Part shown: positions 7,107 to 12,000 of the stretch, piece after piece
Position numbering within the stretch: position 1 is the first letter of the stretch
Layout of the letters: every line of letters starts with the position of its first letter
Assembly: GCA_038317685.1 (NCBI GenBank)
Contig: JBBQBQ010000097.1
Location: forward strand, 1-12,000
DNA from: JBBQBQ01 sp038317685
Lineage (GTDB): Bacteria; Desulfobacterota; Desulfuromonadia; Desulfuromonadales; DDH964
Reading direction: 5' to 3'
DNA length: 12,000 nucleotides
The notes under the pieces: model-generated
What the model was told of the DNA's origin: nothing
What the model saw: only the letters and a program-made list of their open reading frames with translations
Database searches by the model: none
Translations under genes and position numbers: made by a program

Positions 7107-7625
7107 TCAGGCCCCGGCGCCAATGACCGGCGGGACGAAAACCCGTTGACCCAGGTCCTGGTCGAGGAGCAGCAAGCCCCGGCCATCCCCCTCCACCCGC
7201 TTCAGTTTGCGGATGATCAGCGAGAAATTGGCTTCCTCTTCGACCTGTTCGGTGACGTACCACTGGAGCATGATCTGCCCGGCATGGTGGCCCTCGGCCT
7301 TGGCGAGGTCCATGAGCTGACCGATGCGTTCCGTAACGAACCGCTCATGCTCAAGGCCGTACTCAAAGGCCTCCAGGGGGGATTTGAAATCGTTTTTGGG
7401 ACCGGGGATCGGCAGCAGGTGGGTGCGGGAGCTGACATCGCAGATAAATTTGAAAAATCCCTCTCCATGCACCATTTCTTCCAGGGCCTGGACCCTCATC
7501 CAGTTCGCGAAGCCGGGAAGGTCCTCGGACTGGAAGTAACCGGCCATCGCCATGTAAAGGTAGGCGGAAAAGAATTCGTTTTTCATCTGTTCGTTCATGG
7601 CGTCCAGCACTTTGTTGCTAAGCAT
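7107..7625 (-). CDS. ftnA: bacterial non-haem ferritin
   Basis: A 172-residue protein of the FtnA type, near the 165 residues of E. coli FtnA, which assembles as a 24-subunit shell that oxidises Fe(II) and stores it as a ferric mineral in the cytosol. The ferroxidase residues are present: Glu17 (MKNEFFS), Tyr24, Glu50 and His53 (EEMVH), Glu94 (EHERF), and Gln127 with Glu130 (QWYVTEQVEEE). Glu126 and Glu129 supply the extra C-site ligands seen in FtnA. No haem-binding Met as in bacterioferritin is evident. The C-terminus (DLGQRVFVPPVIGAGA) is hydrophobic and a little longer than in E. coli. ATG 7625 has AAGGAG about seven bases upstream. I found no convincing promoter in the 70 bases between it and the upstream terminator, and no Fur box. 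Confidence 0.93.
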   Translation of the reverse strand: MLSNKVLDAMNEQMKNEFFSAYLYMAMAGYFQSEDLPGFANWMRVQALEEMVHGEGFFKFICDVSSRTHLLPIPGPKNDFKSPLEAFEYGLEHERFVTERIGQLMDLAKAEGHHAGQIMLQWYVTEQVEEEANFSLIIRKLKRVEGDGRGLLLLDQDLGQRVFVPPVIGAGA

Positions 7626-7694
7626 CGGAAGTCTCCTTTATAGGTAAGATGGCAACAGTTTACCACATTTGGGGTCAGGGAAGCGGTGAGGAAA

Positions 7695-7729
7695 CGAAAA
7701 AGGCGGAACCCCTTTCGGGATTCCGCCTT
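7695..7729 (-). terminator. intrinsic terminator after the exported hypothetical gene
   Basis: AAGGCGGAA (7700-7708) pairs perfectly with TTCCGCCTT (7721-7729), with an inner CCC/GGG stem and a four-base loop. On the minus strand the stem is followed by a T-run (7700 down to 7696). It ends transcription of the 8215-7757 gene and so separates that gene from ferritin. The plus strand has no T-run after the stem. Confidence 0.8.
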
Positions 7730-7756
7730 GGGACAGGCTTGAATTTTGGCCGGTGT

Positions 7757-8215
7757 TTAGTGAGCGGTATCGAAGATAATTTTTCTCAGGCCATCGATGG
7801 CGGCATTGGCCTGGCTCATTTCGTCCGTGAACGGATTGCGATAACTGTAGGTGACAAAGGTACAATCGCAGTCCGAAGGAAGAAAAGCGTCGGTCAACAA
7901 AAACTTCTGGCCGTCGGCACGACGGGTCAACTCAACGTTGCCGGAGCTGATATTGTTTCCGAACATGCTGTAGTTGACGGTCGGGGTGTCAAAGAAGACG
8001 ACTTGCGAAACCGTATCCATGGGAACCTCAAGGGCAATCCCGTTGAGCCAGCCCTTGATGCTGGACCGTCCATCCAGACGAAAAAAGGAGATCTCATGAC
8101 CTTCGACGGTCACGAATTTGCCGGGACGGGATGCAGCGCCGAATGCCAACCCCGTCTGAAGCATCAGAAAAAGCATTGGAATGGCGATTAAGCGTATCCA
8201 CTTGCAGGCATTCAT
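7757..8215 (-). CDS. exported protein of unknown function
   Basis: I do not recognise this 152-residue protein. It has a clear signal peptide (Lys5 and Arg8, hydrophobic core 9-24, cleavage near Ala27), so the mature 125 residues should be periplasmic or secreted. No lipobox is seen. The mature part looks beta-rich and may contain two similar halves: about 34-77 and 93-150 each start with a V-x-(V/L) strand and a Gly-containing turn, and end in a hydrophobic strand (SQVVFFD, LRKIIFD). A CDC motif (Cys116, Cys118) could form a vicinal-type disulfide or bind metal. ATG 8215 has AAGGAG about nine bases upstream, and an intrinsic terminator follows, so it is probably a single-gene unit. A plus-strand frame overlaps most of it but lacks these signs. 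Confidence 0.75.
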   Translation of the reverse strand: MNACKWIRLIAIPMLFLMLQTGLAFGAASRPGKFVTVEGHEISFFRLDGRSSIKGWLNGIALEVPMDTVSQVVFFDTPTVNYSMFGNNISSGNVELTRRADGQKFLLTDAFLPSDCDCTFVTYSYRNPFTDEMSQANAAIDGLRKIIFDTAH

Positions 8216-8518
8216 TTCAAAGGTCTCCTTTGGGATAAAGTTTAAACTGATTGCAATCGGCAGTTGAACAGGTTTCTGATGAAAGGTTATGGTTTGACCG
8301 GTGTCAACGGGGAATCCCCGGTCCCTTCAGGGTCGACCTCTGTCGGTTCAGCAAGGCAGGCAACCGCAGAAAAATCAACGTATCGAGATGAAAGACGGGA
8401 TGGGGGTATATACCCAAACCGCAGGGCGTCCCATAAGGGACGACGCCAGACTACTGCTTAACAGCTTTCGGAGAAAAAATCAACGATTTTTGCTTTTTAC
8501 TTTCCCCCGGGAGGGGCC
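8216..8518. other. palindrome-rich divergent intergenic region, possible operator cluster or structured RNA
   Basis: No gene is supported here. It holds TTGAC-CGGT-GTCAA (8294-8307), a CGGGG/CCCCG hairpin (8308-8320), the perfect palindrome GGGTATATACCC (8404-8415), and an extended hairpin at 8421-8457. In that hairpin GCAG pairs with CTGC around GGCGTC/GACGCC. An A/T-rich stem (AAAAATC/GATTTTT, about 8474-8490) is followed by more Ts. Weak plus-strand promoter-like words are TTGAAC (8264-8269) and TTATGG (8287-8292). I could not match it to a known riboswitch. Confidence 0.35.
8294..8307. promoter_or_regulatory. candidate CRP/FNR-type operator upstream of the exported hypothetical gene
   Basis: TTGAC-N4-GTCAA has perfect five-base arms with the TTG-N8-CAA spacing of CRP/FNR-family sites. 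It is centred about 85 bases upstream of ATG 8215. The same bases on the minus strand read TTGACA and could instead be a -35 box, followed 17 bases on by a poor -10 (TTTCAT). Confidence 0.35.
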
Positions 8519-8562
8519 ATGGTGAACTCCGGGCGGGAACTCCCCGGTCCCGAGGAACAGCT

Positions 8563-8590
8563 TTGTTGTCGGCGGGCACTATGCTACCAT
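8563..8590 (+). promoter_or_regulatory. candidate engB promoter
   Basis: TTGTTG (8563-8568) and TACCAT (8585-8590) are 16 bases apart. Together they make a moderate sigma70 match placed about 70 bases before the chosen engB start. It overlaps the frame extension upstream of engB, which supports the shorter start. Confidence 0.4.
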
Positions 8591-8659
8591 AACCTGCCCG
8601 GTTGCCAAGTCCCAAGTGCAGCGGAAGGGTGTTCCCATCCATCTTCAGCGGAGTCCCTC

Positions 8660-9274
8660 GTGCAGATCAAGAGCGCAGAGTTCATCAAGAGCGCCGTGAC
8701 CCCGACTCAGTTTCCACCTGCCGATTGGCCGGAGATCGCTTTTGCCGGCCGCAGCAATGTCGGGAAAAGCAGTCTGATCAACACCATTCTCGGTCGGCGG
8801 GGTCTGGTGCGGACTTCCTCGACTCCGGGTCGCACCCAGTTGCTGAACTTCTTCCTGGTCAACGGGGACTTCTGCCTGGTCGATCTGCCCGGATACGGCT
8901 TTGCCCAGGTCCCCCTCGCCGTCCGCAAAGCCTGGGGACCGATGGTGAAAACCTACCTCGAACAGCGAAACTGCCTGCGGGCCGTGGTCCTGTTGTTCGA
9001 TGTGCGCCGGGTTCCCCGTGACGAGGATCTGCAGCTTCTCGACTGGCTGGAAGAGTTCGGCGTGCCGACGATCCCGGTCATTACCAAGATCGACAAGATC
9101 ACTCGTGGCCAAAGGATGGGCCAGATCGCCCCGATTCTGGAGGTGACCGGACTTCCCAGGGATGCATTTACTCTCTTTTCCGCTAAAACCAAGGAAGGGC
9201 GGGATGAAATTTGGCAGCGGATCGCCGTAGCCTTGGAGGACACCCCCCAGAAACCCTCGGCCAGCCCGGCATAA
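8660..9274 (+). CDS. engB: ribosome biogenesis GTP-binding protein EngB (YihA/YsxC)
   Basis: A 204-residue TRAFAC-class GTPase needed for assembly of the 50S ribosomal subunit. The G motifs are in order: G1 GRSNVGKS (30-37), G2 region STPGRTQ (54-60), G3 DLPGYG (75-80), G4 TKID (142-145) and G5 SAKT (174-177). The DLPGYGFA and SNVGKSS wording is typical of EngB. I chose GTG 8660 (the protein then begins MQIKSAEFIKS) because GGAG lies seven bases upstream and the length fits the family at about 200 residues. The open frame goes back to 8519, but the extra 47 residues are unlike the family and cover the promoter. It lies about 50 bases before the cobalamin-operon leader with no clear terminator between, so some read-through into the riboswitch is possible. 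Confidence 0.95.
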   Translation: MQIKSAEFIKSAVTPTQFPPADWPEIAFAGRSNVGKSSLINTILGRRGLVRTSSTPGRTQLLNFFLVNGDFCLVDLPGYGFAQVPLAVRKAWGPMVKTYLEQRNCLRAVVLLFDVRRVPRDEDLQLLDWLEEFGVPTIPVITKIDKITRGQRMGQIAPILEVTGLPRDAFTLFSAKTKEGRDEIWQRIAVALEDTPQKPSASPA

Positions 9275-9282
9275 GTAGTCCA

Positions 9283-9311
9283 TTGACAGGGCCTGAGGGC
9301 TCTGCTAAAAA
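9283..9311 (+). promoter_or_regulatory. promoter of the cobalamin operon
   Basis: A perfect TTGACA (9283-9288) is followed after 17 bases by TAAAAA (9306-9311). The expected start near 9318 falls just before the riboswitch, as needed for a leader-controlled operon. Confidence 0.7.
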
Positions 9312-9325
9312 GAACCGACAATCCA

Positions 9326-9506
9326 AGATCCAGGTGCCCGCCTTAGCCAAGACTTCGGCGGGAGAATAGGGAAGAGGGTGTAAATCCCTCGCTGCCCCGC
9401 AACTGTAAGTGGTGATGAAAACCGGACGTGAAGCCACTGCCCCTTTTGGGGGTGGGAAGGCCCGGTGAGTCAGTTGAGCCACGAGCCAGGAGACCTGCCA
9501 GGATCA
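9326..9506 (+). promoter_or_regulatory. cobalamin (adenosylcobalamin) riboswitch aptamer
   Basis: The conserved cobalamin-aptamer blocks appear in order: AGGTGCC (9332-9338), the core GAATAGGGAA then GGGTG, AAATCCCTCGCTGCCCCGCAA and CTGTAAG (9363-9409), GCCACTG (9433-9439), GGGAAGGCCCGGTGAG (9454-9469) and the B12 box AGCCAGGAGACCTGCC (9484-9499). The closing stem P1 is GATCCAGG (9327-9334) with CCAGGATC (9498-9505), one mismatch. Directly downstream are a terminator and the cob genes, so binding of coenzyme B12 should switch the operon off. Motif matching is by eye and boundaries are approximate. Confidence 0.95.
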
Positions 9507-9536
9507 CGAGTTGACGAACCTTCGCGGGAACGGTTC

Positions 9537-9597
9537 GGGTCTCAGGCCGTGGCTGCCACCGACCCCGATTTCTCGCGAAATCGGGGTTTTTGTTGTT
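9537..9597 (+). terminator. intrinsic terminator and probable antiterminator of the cobalamin riboswitch
   Basis: CCCCGATTT (9563-9571) pairs perfectly with AAATCGGGG (9578-9586) and is followed by TTTTTGTTGTT. GGGTC (9537-9541) can instead pair with GACCC (9561-9565), which would disrupt the terminator stem and act as an antiterminator. The terminator is clear; the antiterminator pairing is inference. Confidence 0.88.
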
Positions 9598-9628
9598 GTC
9601 CCAAGCGACTCAGGAAGGCGTTTGACGC

Positions 9629-10153
9629 ATGCCGGAACCAGGCTTGGTCGAGATTTTTACCGGTCCGGGCAAAGGCAAGACCACGGCCGCCACCGGGTTG
9701 GCGGTGCGAGCCCTCGGTCAGGGGCTGCGGGTGCTTCTGGTCCGTTTTCTCAAGCCGGAGGAACCGGTTAGCGGCGAGATCGCGGTGCTGGAGCGGCTGC
9801 CCGGGATGACGATCATCACCGCCGGGGTTGGGGTCCTTGGTCGCAAGGAGGCCCCCGCTACGGTGAAGGCATCGGTGCTGGCCGCCTTTGCCCAAGGGCG
9901 GGAGCTCATCCTCGCCGGGCAGATCGACCTGGCGGTTTTCGATGAGATCAACAACGTGCTCCATCACGGCTATCTGCCGGTGGCGGAGGTTCTGGCCCTG
10001 ATCAACCGGCGCCCGGCCTTTGTCGAGTTGGTGCTGACCGGACGCAACGCGCCGCCGGAACTGCTGGCCCGAGCCGATCTGGTGACCCGCATGGAGTCGG
10101 ACCGGCACCCTTATCAGCACGGTATCCCCGCCCGTCGCGGCATCGAGTATTGA
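9629..10153 (+). CDS. cobO: corrinoid adenosyltransferase CobO (CobA/BtuR family)
   Basis: This cytosolic enzyme moves the 5'-deoxyadenosyl group of ATP to the reduced cobalt of corrinoids, a step in coenzyme B12 synthesis and salvage. The 174-residue protein has the family P-loop GPGKGKTT (12-19) near the N-terminus, the FDEINNVL motif (Asp105, Glu106, Asn108) and the C-terminal pattern VLTGRNAPPELLARADLVTRM ending in IPARRGIEY. It is shorter than the 196-residue Salmonella CobA, mainly because it lacks the N-terminal extension. ATG 9629 follows AGGAAGG by about ten bases. It is the first gene after the riboswitch and terminator. The cobU gene starts four bases after its stop, so the two are probably translationally coupled. 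Confidence 0.95.
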   Translation: MPEPGLVEIFTGPGKGKTTAATGLAVRALGQGLRVLLVRFLKPEEPVSGEIAVLERLPGMTIITAGVGVLGRKEAPATVKASVLAAFAQGRELILAGQIDLAVFDEINNVLHHGYLPVAEVLALINRRPAFVELVLTGRNAPPELLARADLVTRMESDRHPYQHGIPARRGIEY

Positions 10154-10157
10154 AATC

Positions 10158-10679
10158 ATGGCTGACCTGATCTTCATCACCGGGGGGACCCGTTCCGGCA
10201 AAAGCGCCTTCGCCCAGCGGCGTGCCGAGGAACATCCCGGCCCCCTTCTTTTCGTGGCAACCGCCGCACTGACCGATGCGGAAATGGCCGATCGGATCGC
10301 CCGCCACCAGGCGGCCCGGGGAGAGCGTTGGGAAACTCTGGAGGAACCGCTCGCCCTGCCGGAACGGCTCCCCGAGGCGGCGGTCGGCAAGGGGGCGGTG
10401 CTGATCGATTGTCTGACCCTCTGGCTCTCCAACCTGAACTTCGACAGGGGCGAAGACGCGGCGTTGGTGCTGGCGGCTGTTGCCCGTCTGGTCCAGGCTT
10501 TACCCGCGATCCCGGCACCGCTTTATCTGGTCAGCAACGAGGTCGGCTCCGGCATCGTTCCGGAAAATGCTTTGGCGCGACGCTTCCGGGATCTGGCCGG
10601 GGAAGCTAACCAGCGGCTGGCCGCGGCGGCCGCCGAAGCCTGGCTGGTGACCTGCGGCATTCCGCTCCGGCTCAAATGA
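10158..10679 (+). CDS. cobU: adenosylcobinamide kinase / adenosylcobinamide-phosphate guanylyltransferase CobU
   Basis: This bifunctional enzyme phosphorylates adenosylcobinamide and then transfers GMP to give adenosylcobinamide-GDP, the substrate of CobS. The 173-residue protein has P-loop GGTRSGKS (9-16), the RIARHQAARGERW segment whose His50 aligns by context with the guanylylated His46 of Salmonella CobU, the motif IDCLTLWLSNL (Asp84), and VSNEVGSGIVPENALARRF (125-143), all family hallmarks. The length matches the family (about 180). There is no strong ribosome-binding site before ATG 10158, and the gene begins four bases after the cobO stop, so coupling to cobO translation is likely. A 77-base gap with a small ATCCGG/CCGGAT hairpin separates it from cobT. 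Confidence 0.95.
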   Translation: MADLIFITGGTRSGKSAFAQRRAEEHPGPLLFVATAALTDAEMADRIARHQAARGERWETLEEPLALPERLPEAAVGKGAVLIDCLTLWLSNLNFDRGEDAALVLAAVARLVQALPAIPAPLYLVSNEVGSGIVPENALARRFRDLAGEANQRLAAAAAEAWLVTCGIPLRLK

Positions 10680-10756
10680 TTCGCCCTTTACTTACGATCC
10701 GGTCGCCAGGGCCGGATACCGGGGTAGACTATCCGCAACACTGAAAGGAAGGACCG

Positions 10757-11809
10757 ATGACCCTGCAGGAAACCCTGGTCCGGATCGCTCCGGTCGCAGC
10801 CGATAAGCTCGCCGCCGTTCAGGCCCGCCTTGACCGCCAGACCAAACCGGCCGGGTCTCTCGGCCGGCTCGAGGAGTTCGCCCGGCGCTATGTGGCGATC
10901 ACCGGCCGGGAAACGATCCGCGCCAAGACCATTTACACCTTTGCCGGAGACCACGGTGTGACCGCCGAAGGGGTCAGTGCCTTCCCCCGGGAAGTGACGC
11001 CGCAGATGGTCCTCAATTTCCTCGCCGGAGGCGCCGCCATCAATGCCCTGGCCCGCCAGGTCGGGGCCGAGGTGGTGGTCGTCGATATGGGGGTCGATTT
11101 CGACTTCACGCCCCATCCCGGCCTCCTCGACCGCAAAGTCGACCGCGGCACCGCCAACCTGGCGCAGGGGCCGGCCATGAGCCGCGCCCAGGCGCTGCAG
11201 GCACTCGAGGCCGGCATCGCCGTGGCGGTGGCCGCCAAGGAACAGGGGATCGACCTGGTCGGCACCGGCGACATGGGGATCGGCAACACCACCCCGTCGG
11301 CGGCGATCGCCAGCGTCTTCACCGGCCTGCCGGTGGAACGGGTCACCCATCGCGGCACCGGTATCGACGACGCCGGTCTGGTCCGCAAGCTGGCGGCCAT
11401 TTCCCGGGGGCTCGCCCTTAACCGGCCCGATCCCGTCGACCCCGTCGATGTCCTGGCCAAGGTCGGCGGTTTCGAGATCGCCGGCATCGCCGGGCTGGTT
11501 CTCGGTTGCGCTGCCGTCGGCCTGCCGGTGGTCATAGACGGCTTCATCTCCACCGCCGGGGCCATGATCGCTTCGGAACTCCATCCCCATGTCCGGGACT
11601 ATATCTTCGCGGCCCACCAGTCGGTGGAGATCGGGCATGCTGCCATGTTGGAGCGGATCGGCCAGCGGCCGATCCTCAATCTCGACCTGCGGCTCGGCGA
11701 AGGGACGGGCGGCGCACTGGCCATGGGACTGATCGAGGCGGCGCTGTGCGGATTGAGGGAAATCGCCACCTTTGACGAGGCGGGAGTCAGCCGCGGCAGT
11801 GATCAGTGA
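10757..11809 (+). CDS. cobT: nicotinate-nucleotide:dimethylbenzimidazole phosphoribosyltransferase CobT
   Basis: It transfers phosphoribose from nicotinate mononucleotide to a lower-ligand base (classically 5,6-dimethylbenzimidazole) to give alpha-ribazole phosphate, the other branch feeding CobS. The 350-residue length is close to Salmonella CobT (356). Visible family motifs are TKPAGSLGRLE near the N-terminus, FAGDHGVTAEGVSAFP, GTGDMGIGNTTPSA (169-182), THRGTGIDD and RLGEGTGGALAM, where Glu315 corresponds to the catalytic Glu317 of Salmonella. ATG 10757 has AAGGAAGG upstream. The stop overlaps the cobS start by four bases (GTGA), implying coupled translation. The actual base used cannot be told from the sequence, and no bza or bluB gene is in view. 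Confidence 0.96.
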   Translation: MTLQETLVRIAPVAADKLAAVQARLDRQTKPAGSLGRLEEFARRYVAITGRETIRAKTIYTFAGDHGVTAEGVSAFPREVTPQMVLNFLAGGAAINALARQVGAEVVVVDMGVDFDFTPHPGLLDRKVDRGTANLAQGPAMSRAQALQALEAGIAVAVAAKEQGIDLVGTGDMGIGNTTPSAAIASVFTGLPVERVTHRGTGIDDAGLVRKLAAISRGLALNRPDPVDPVDVLAKVGGFEIAGIAGLVLGCAAVGLPVVIDGFISTAGAMIASELHPHVRDYIFAAHQSVEIGHAAMLERIGQRPILNLDLRLGEGTGGALAMGLIEAALCGLREIATFDEAGVSRGSDQ

Positions 11810-12000
11810 AGGGGGCCTGGGAGGAGTTCCGGCTGGCCGGAGCCTTCCTGACCCGCTTTCCGGTGGCCGGGAGGGGGGGCGTTGAACCCCGGCAACTGGC
11901 GCGGAGCATGGCCTGGTTTCCCCTGGTCGGGCTCCTCCTGGTGGTGCTTCTGGTCGCCGCCGACCAGGTGCTGGGGATGCTTCTGCCGCGCCCGGTCGTC
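11806..12000 (+). CDS. cobS: adenosylcobinamide-GDP ribazoletransferase CobS (cobalamin synthase), N-terminal part only
   Basis: The first 65 residues of an integral membrane protein are visible before the window ends. The start MKGAWEEFRLAGAFLTRFPV matches the typical FxxAxxFLTRxPV opening of CobS, and a strongly hydrophobic segment (about 36-56, AWFPLVGLLLVVLLVAADQV) is the first membrane helix. CobS joins adenosylcobinamide-GDP from CobU with alpha-ribazole (phosphate) from CobT to close the nucleotide loop, so its place next to those genes fits. I chose GTG 11806, which overlaps the cobT stop as GTGA. About three quarters of the usual 250 residues lies beyond the right edge. Confidence 0.9.
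   Translation, partial: MKGAWEEFRLAGAFLTRFPVAGRGGVEPRQLARSMAWFPLVGLLLVVLLVAADQVLGMLLPRPVV

Noticed and set aside
7649..8191. Plus-strand frame overlapping the exported protein gene
   Set aside because: It begins across the minus-strand terminator and lacks a signal peptide or domain. The minus-strand frame has a signal peptide, AAGGAG and a terminator at the right place.
8354..8460. c-di-GMP-I (GEMM) riboswitch, suggested by GGCAACC and nearby stems
   Set aside because: The conserved GGACGCAAAGCC-like block, the GAAA tetraloop and its receptor are missing.
8264..8525. Two small plus-strand frames (65 and 74 codons) in the divergent spacer
   Set aside because: They have basic, low-complexity translations with no good ribosome-binding site, and they run through palindromes.
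8519..8659. Upstream extension of engB from ATG 8519
   Set aside because: The 47 extra residues do not resemble EngB and cover a promoter-like pair; GTG 8660 with GGAG gives the family length.
10690..10725. Terminator between cobU and cobT
   Set aside because: The ATCCGG/CCGGAT hairpin is not followed by a T-run, and the genes are functionally linked, so read-through is expected.

Overview
The window looks like chromosomal DNA from a GC-rich, anaerobically respiring bacterium of the Desulfuromonadales/Geobacter type (Desulfobacterota). I infer this from a DUF3373-type outer-membrane barrel beside a c-type cytochrome and a Tat-exported molybdopterin oxidoreductase, from ferritin and a rubrerythrin-like protein as neighbours, and from a B12-riboswitch-controlled cobalamin operon. 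No tRNA, rRNA, CRISPR array, insertion sequence or prophage gene was seen.

Left block (1-4340, minus strand): a three-gene respiratory module. Transcription runs from a small monohaem cytochrome c (4267-3941) through a 573-residue outer-membrane porin-like protein (3908-2187) to a periplasmic polysulfide/thiosulfate-reductase-like molybdoenzyme catalytic subunit (2086 to beyond base 1). The last gene has no stop in the window. A plausible promoter with a good -10, a poor -35 and a palindrome in its spacer lies at 4319-4347. The electron-transfer partners usually found with such enzymes (an FeS subunit and a membrane quinol subunit) are not visible and may lie beyond the left edge.

Middle block: ettA, an ABC-F translation factor (plus, 4653-6326), with a strong sigma70-like promoter flanked by perfect inverted repeats and a strong bidirectional terminator after it. 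Convergent to it is a minus-strand iron/redox-stress set: a rubrerythrin-like diiron protein (6981-6484), ferritin (7625-7107) and an exported protein of unknown function (8215-7757). The first has its own promoter, and a terminator separates the last from ferritin. A roughly 440-base stretch at 8216-8659, rich in short palindromes and hairpins, separates this set from engB.

Right block (plus strand): engB, the ribosome-assembly GTPase (8660-9274), then a consensus-like promoter, a full cobalamin riboswitch (about 9326-9506) with an intrinsic terminator, and cobO, cobU, cobT and the start of cobS. These encode corrinoid adenosylation and the steps that activate cobinamide and attach the lower ligand, so coenzyme B12 level should control the last steps of its own synthesis.

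Most of the window is ordinary, well-recognised biology. The least explained items are the porin-cytochrome-molybdoenzyme combination, the cytochrome without a methionine ligand, the exported orphan protein, and the structured spacer at 8216-8518.
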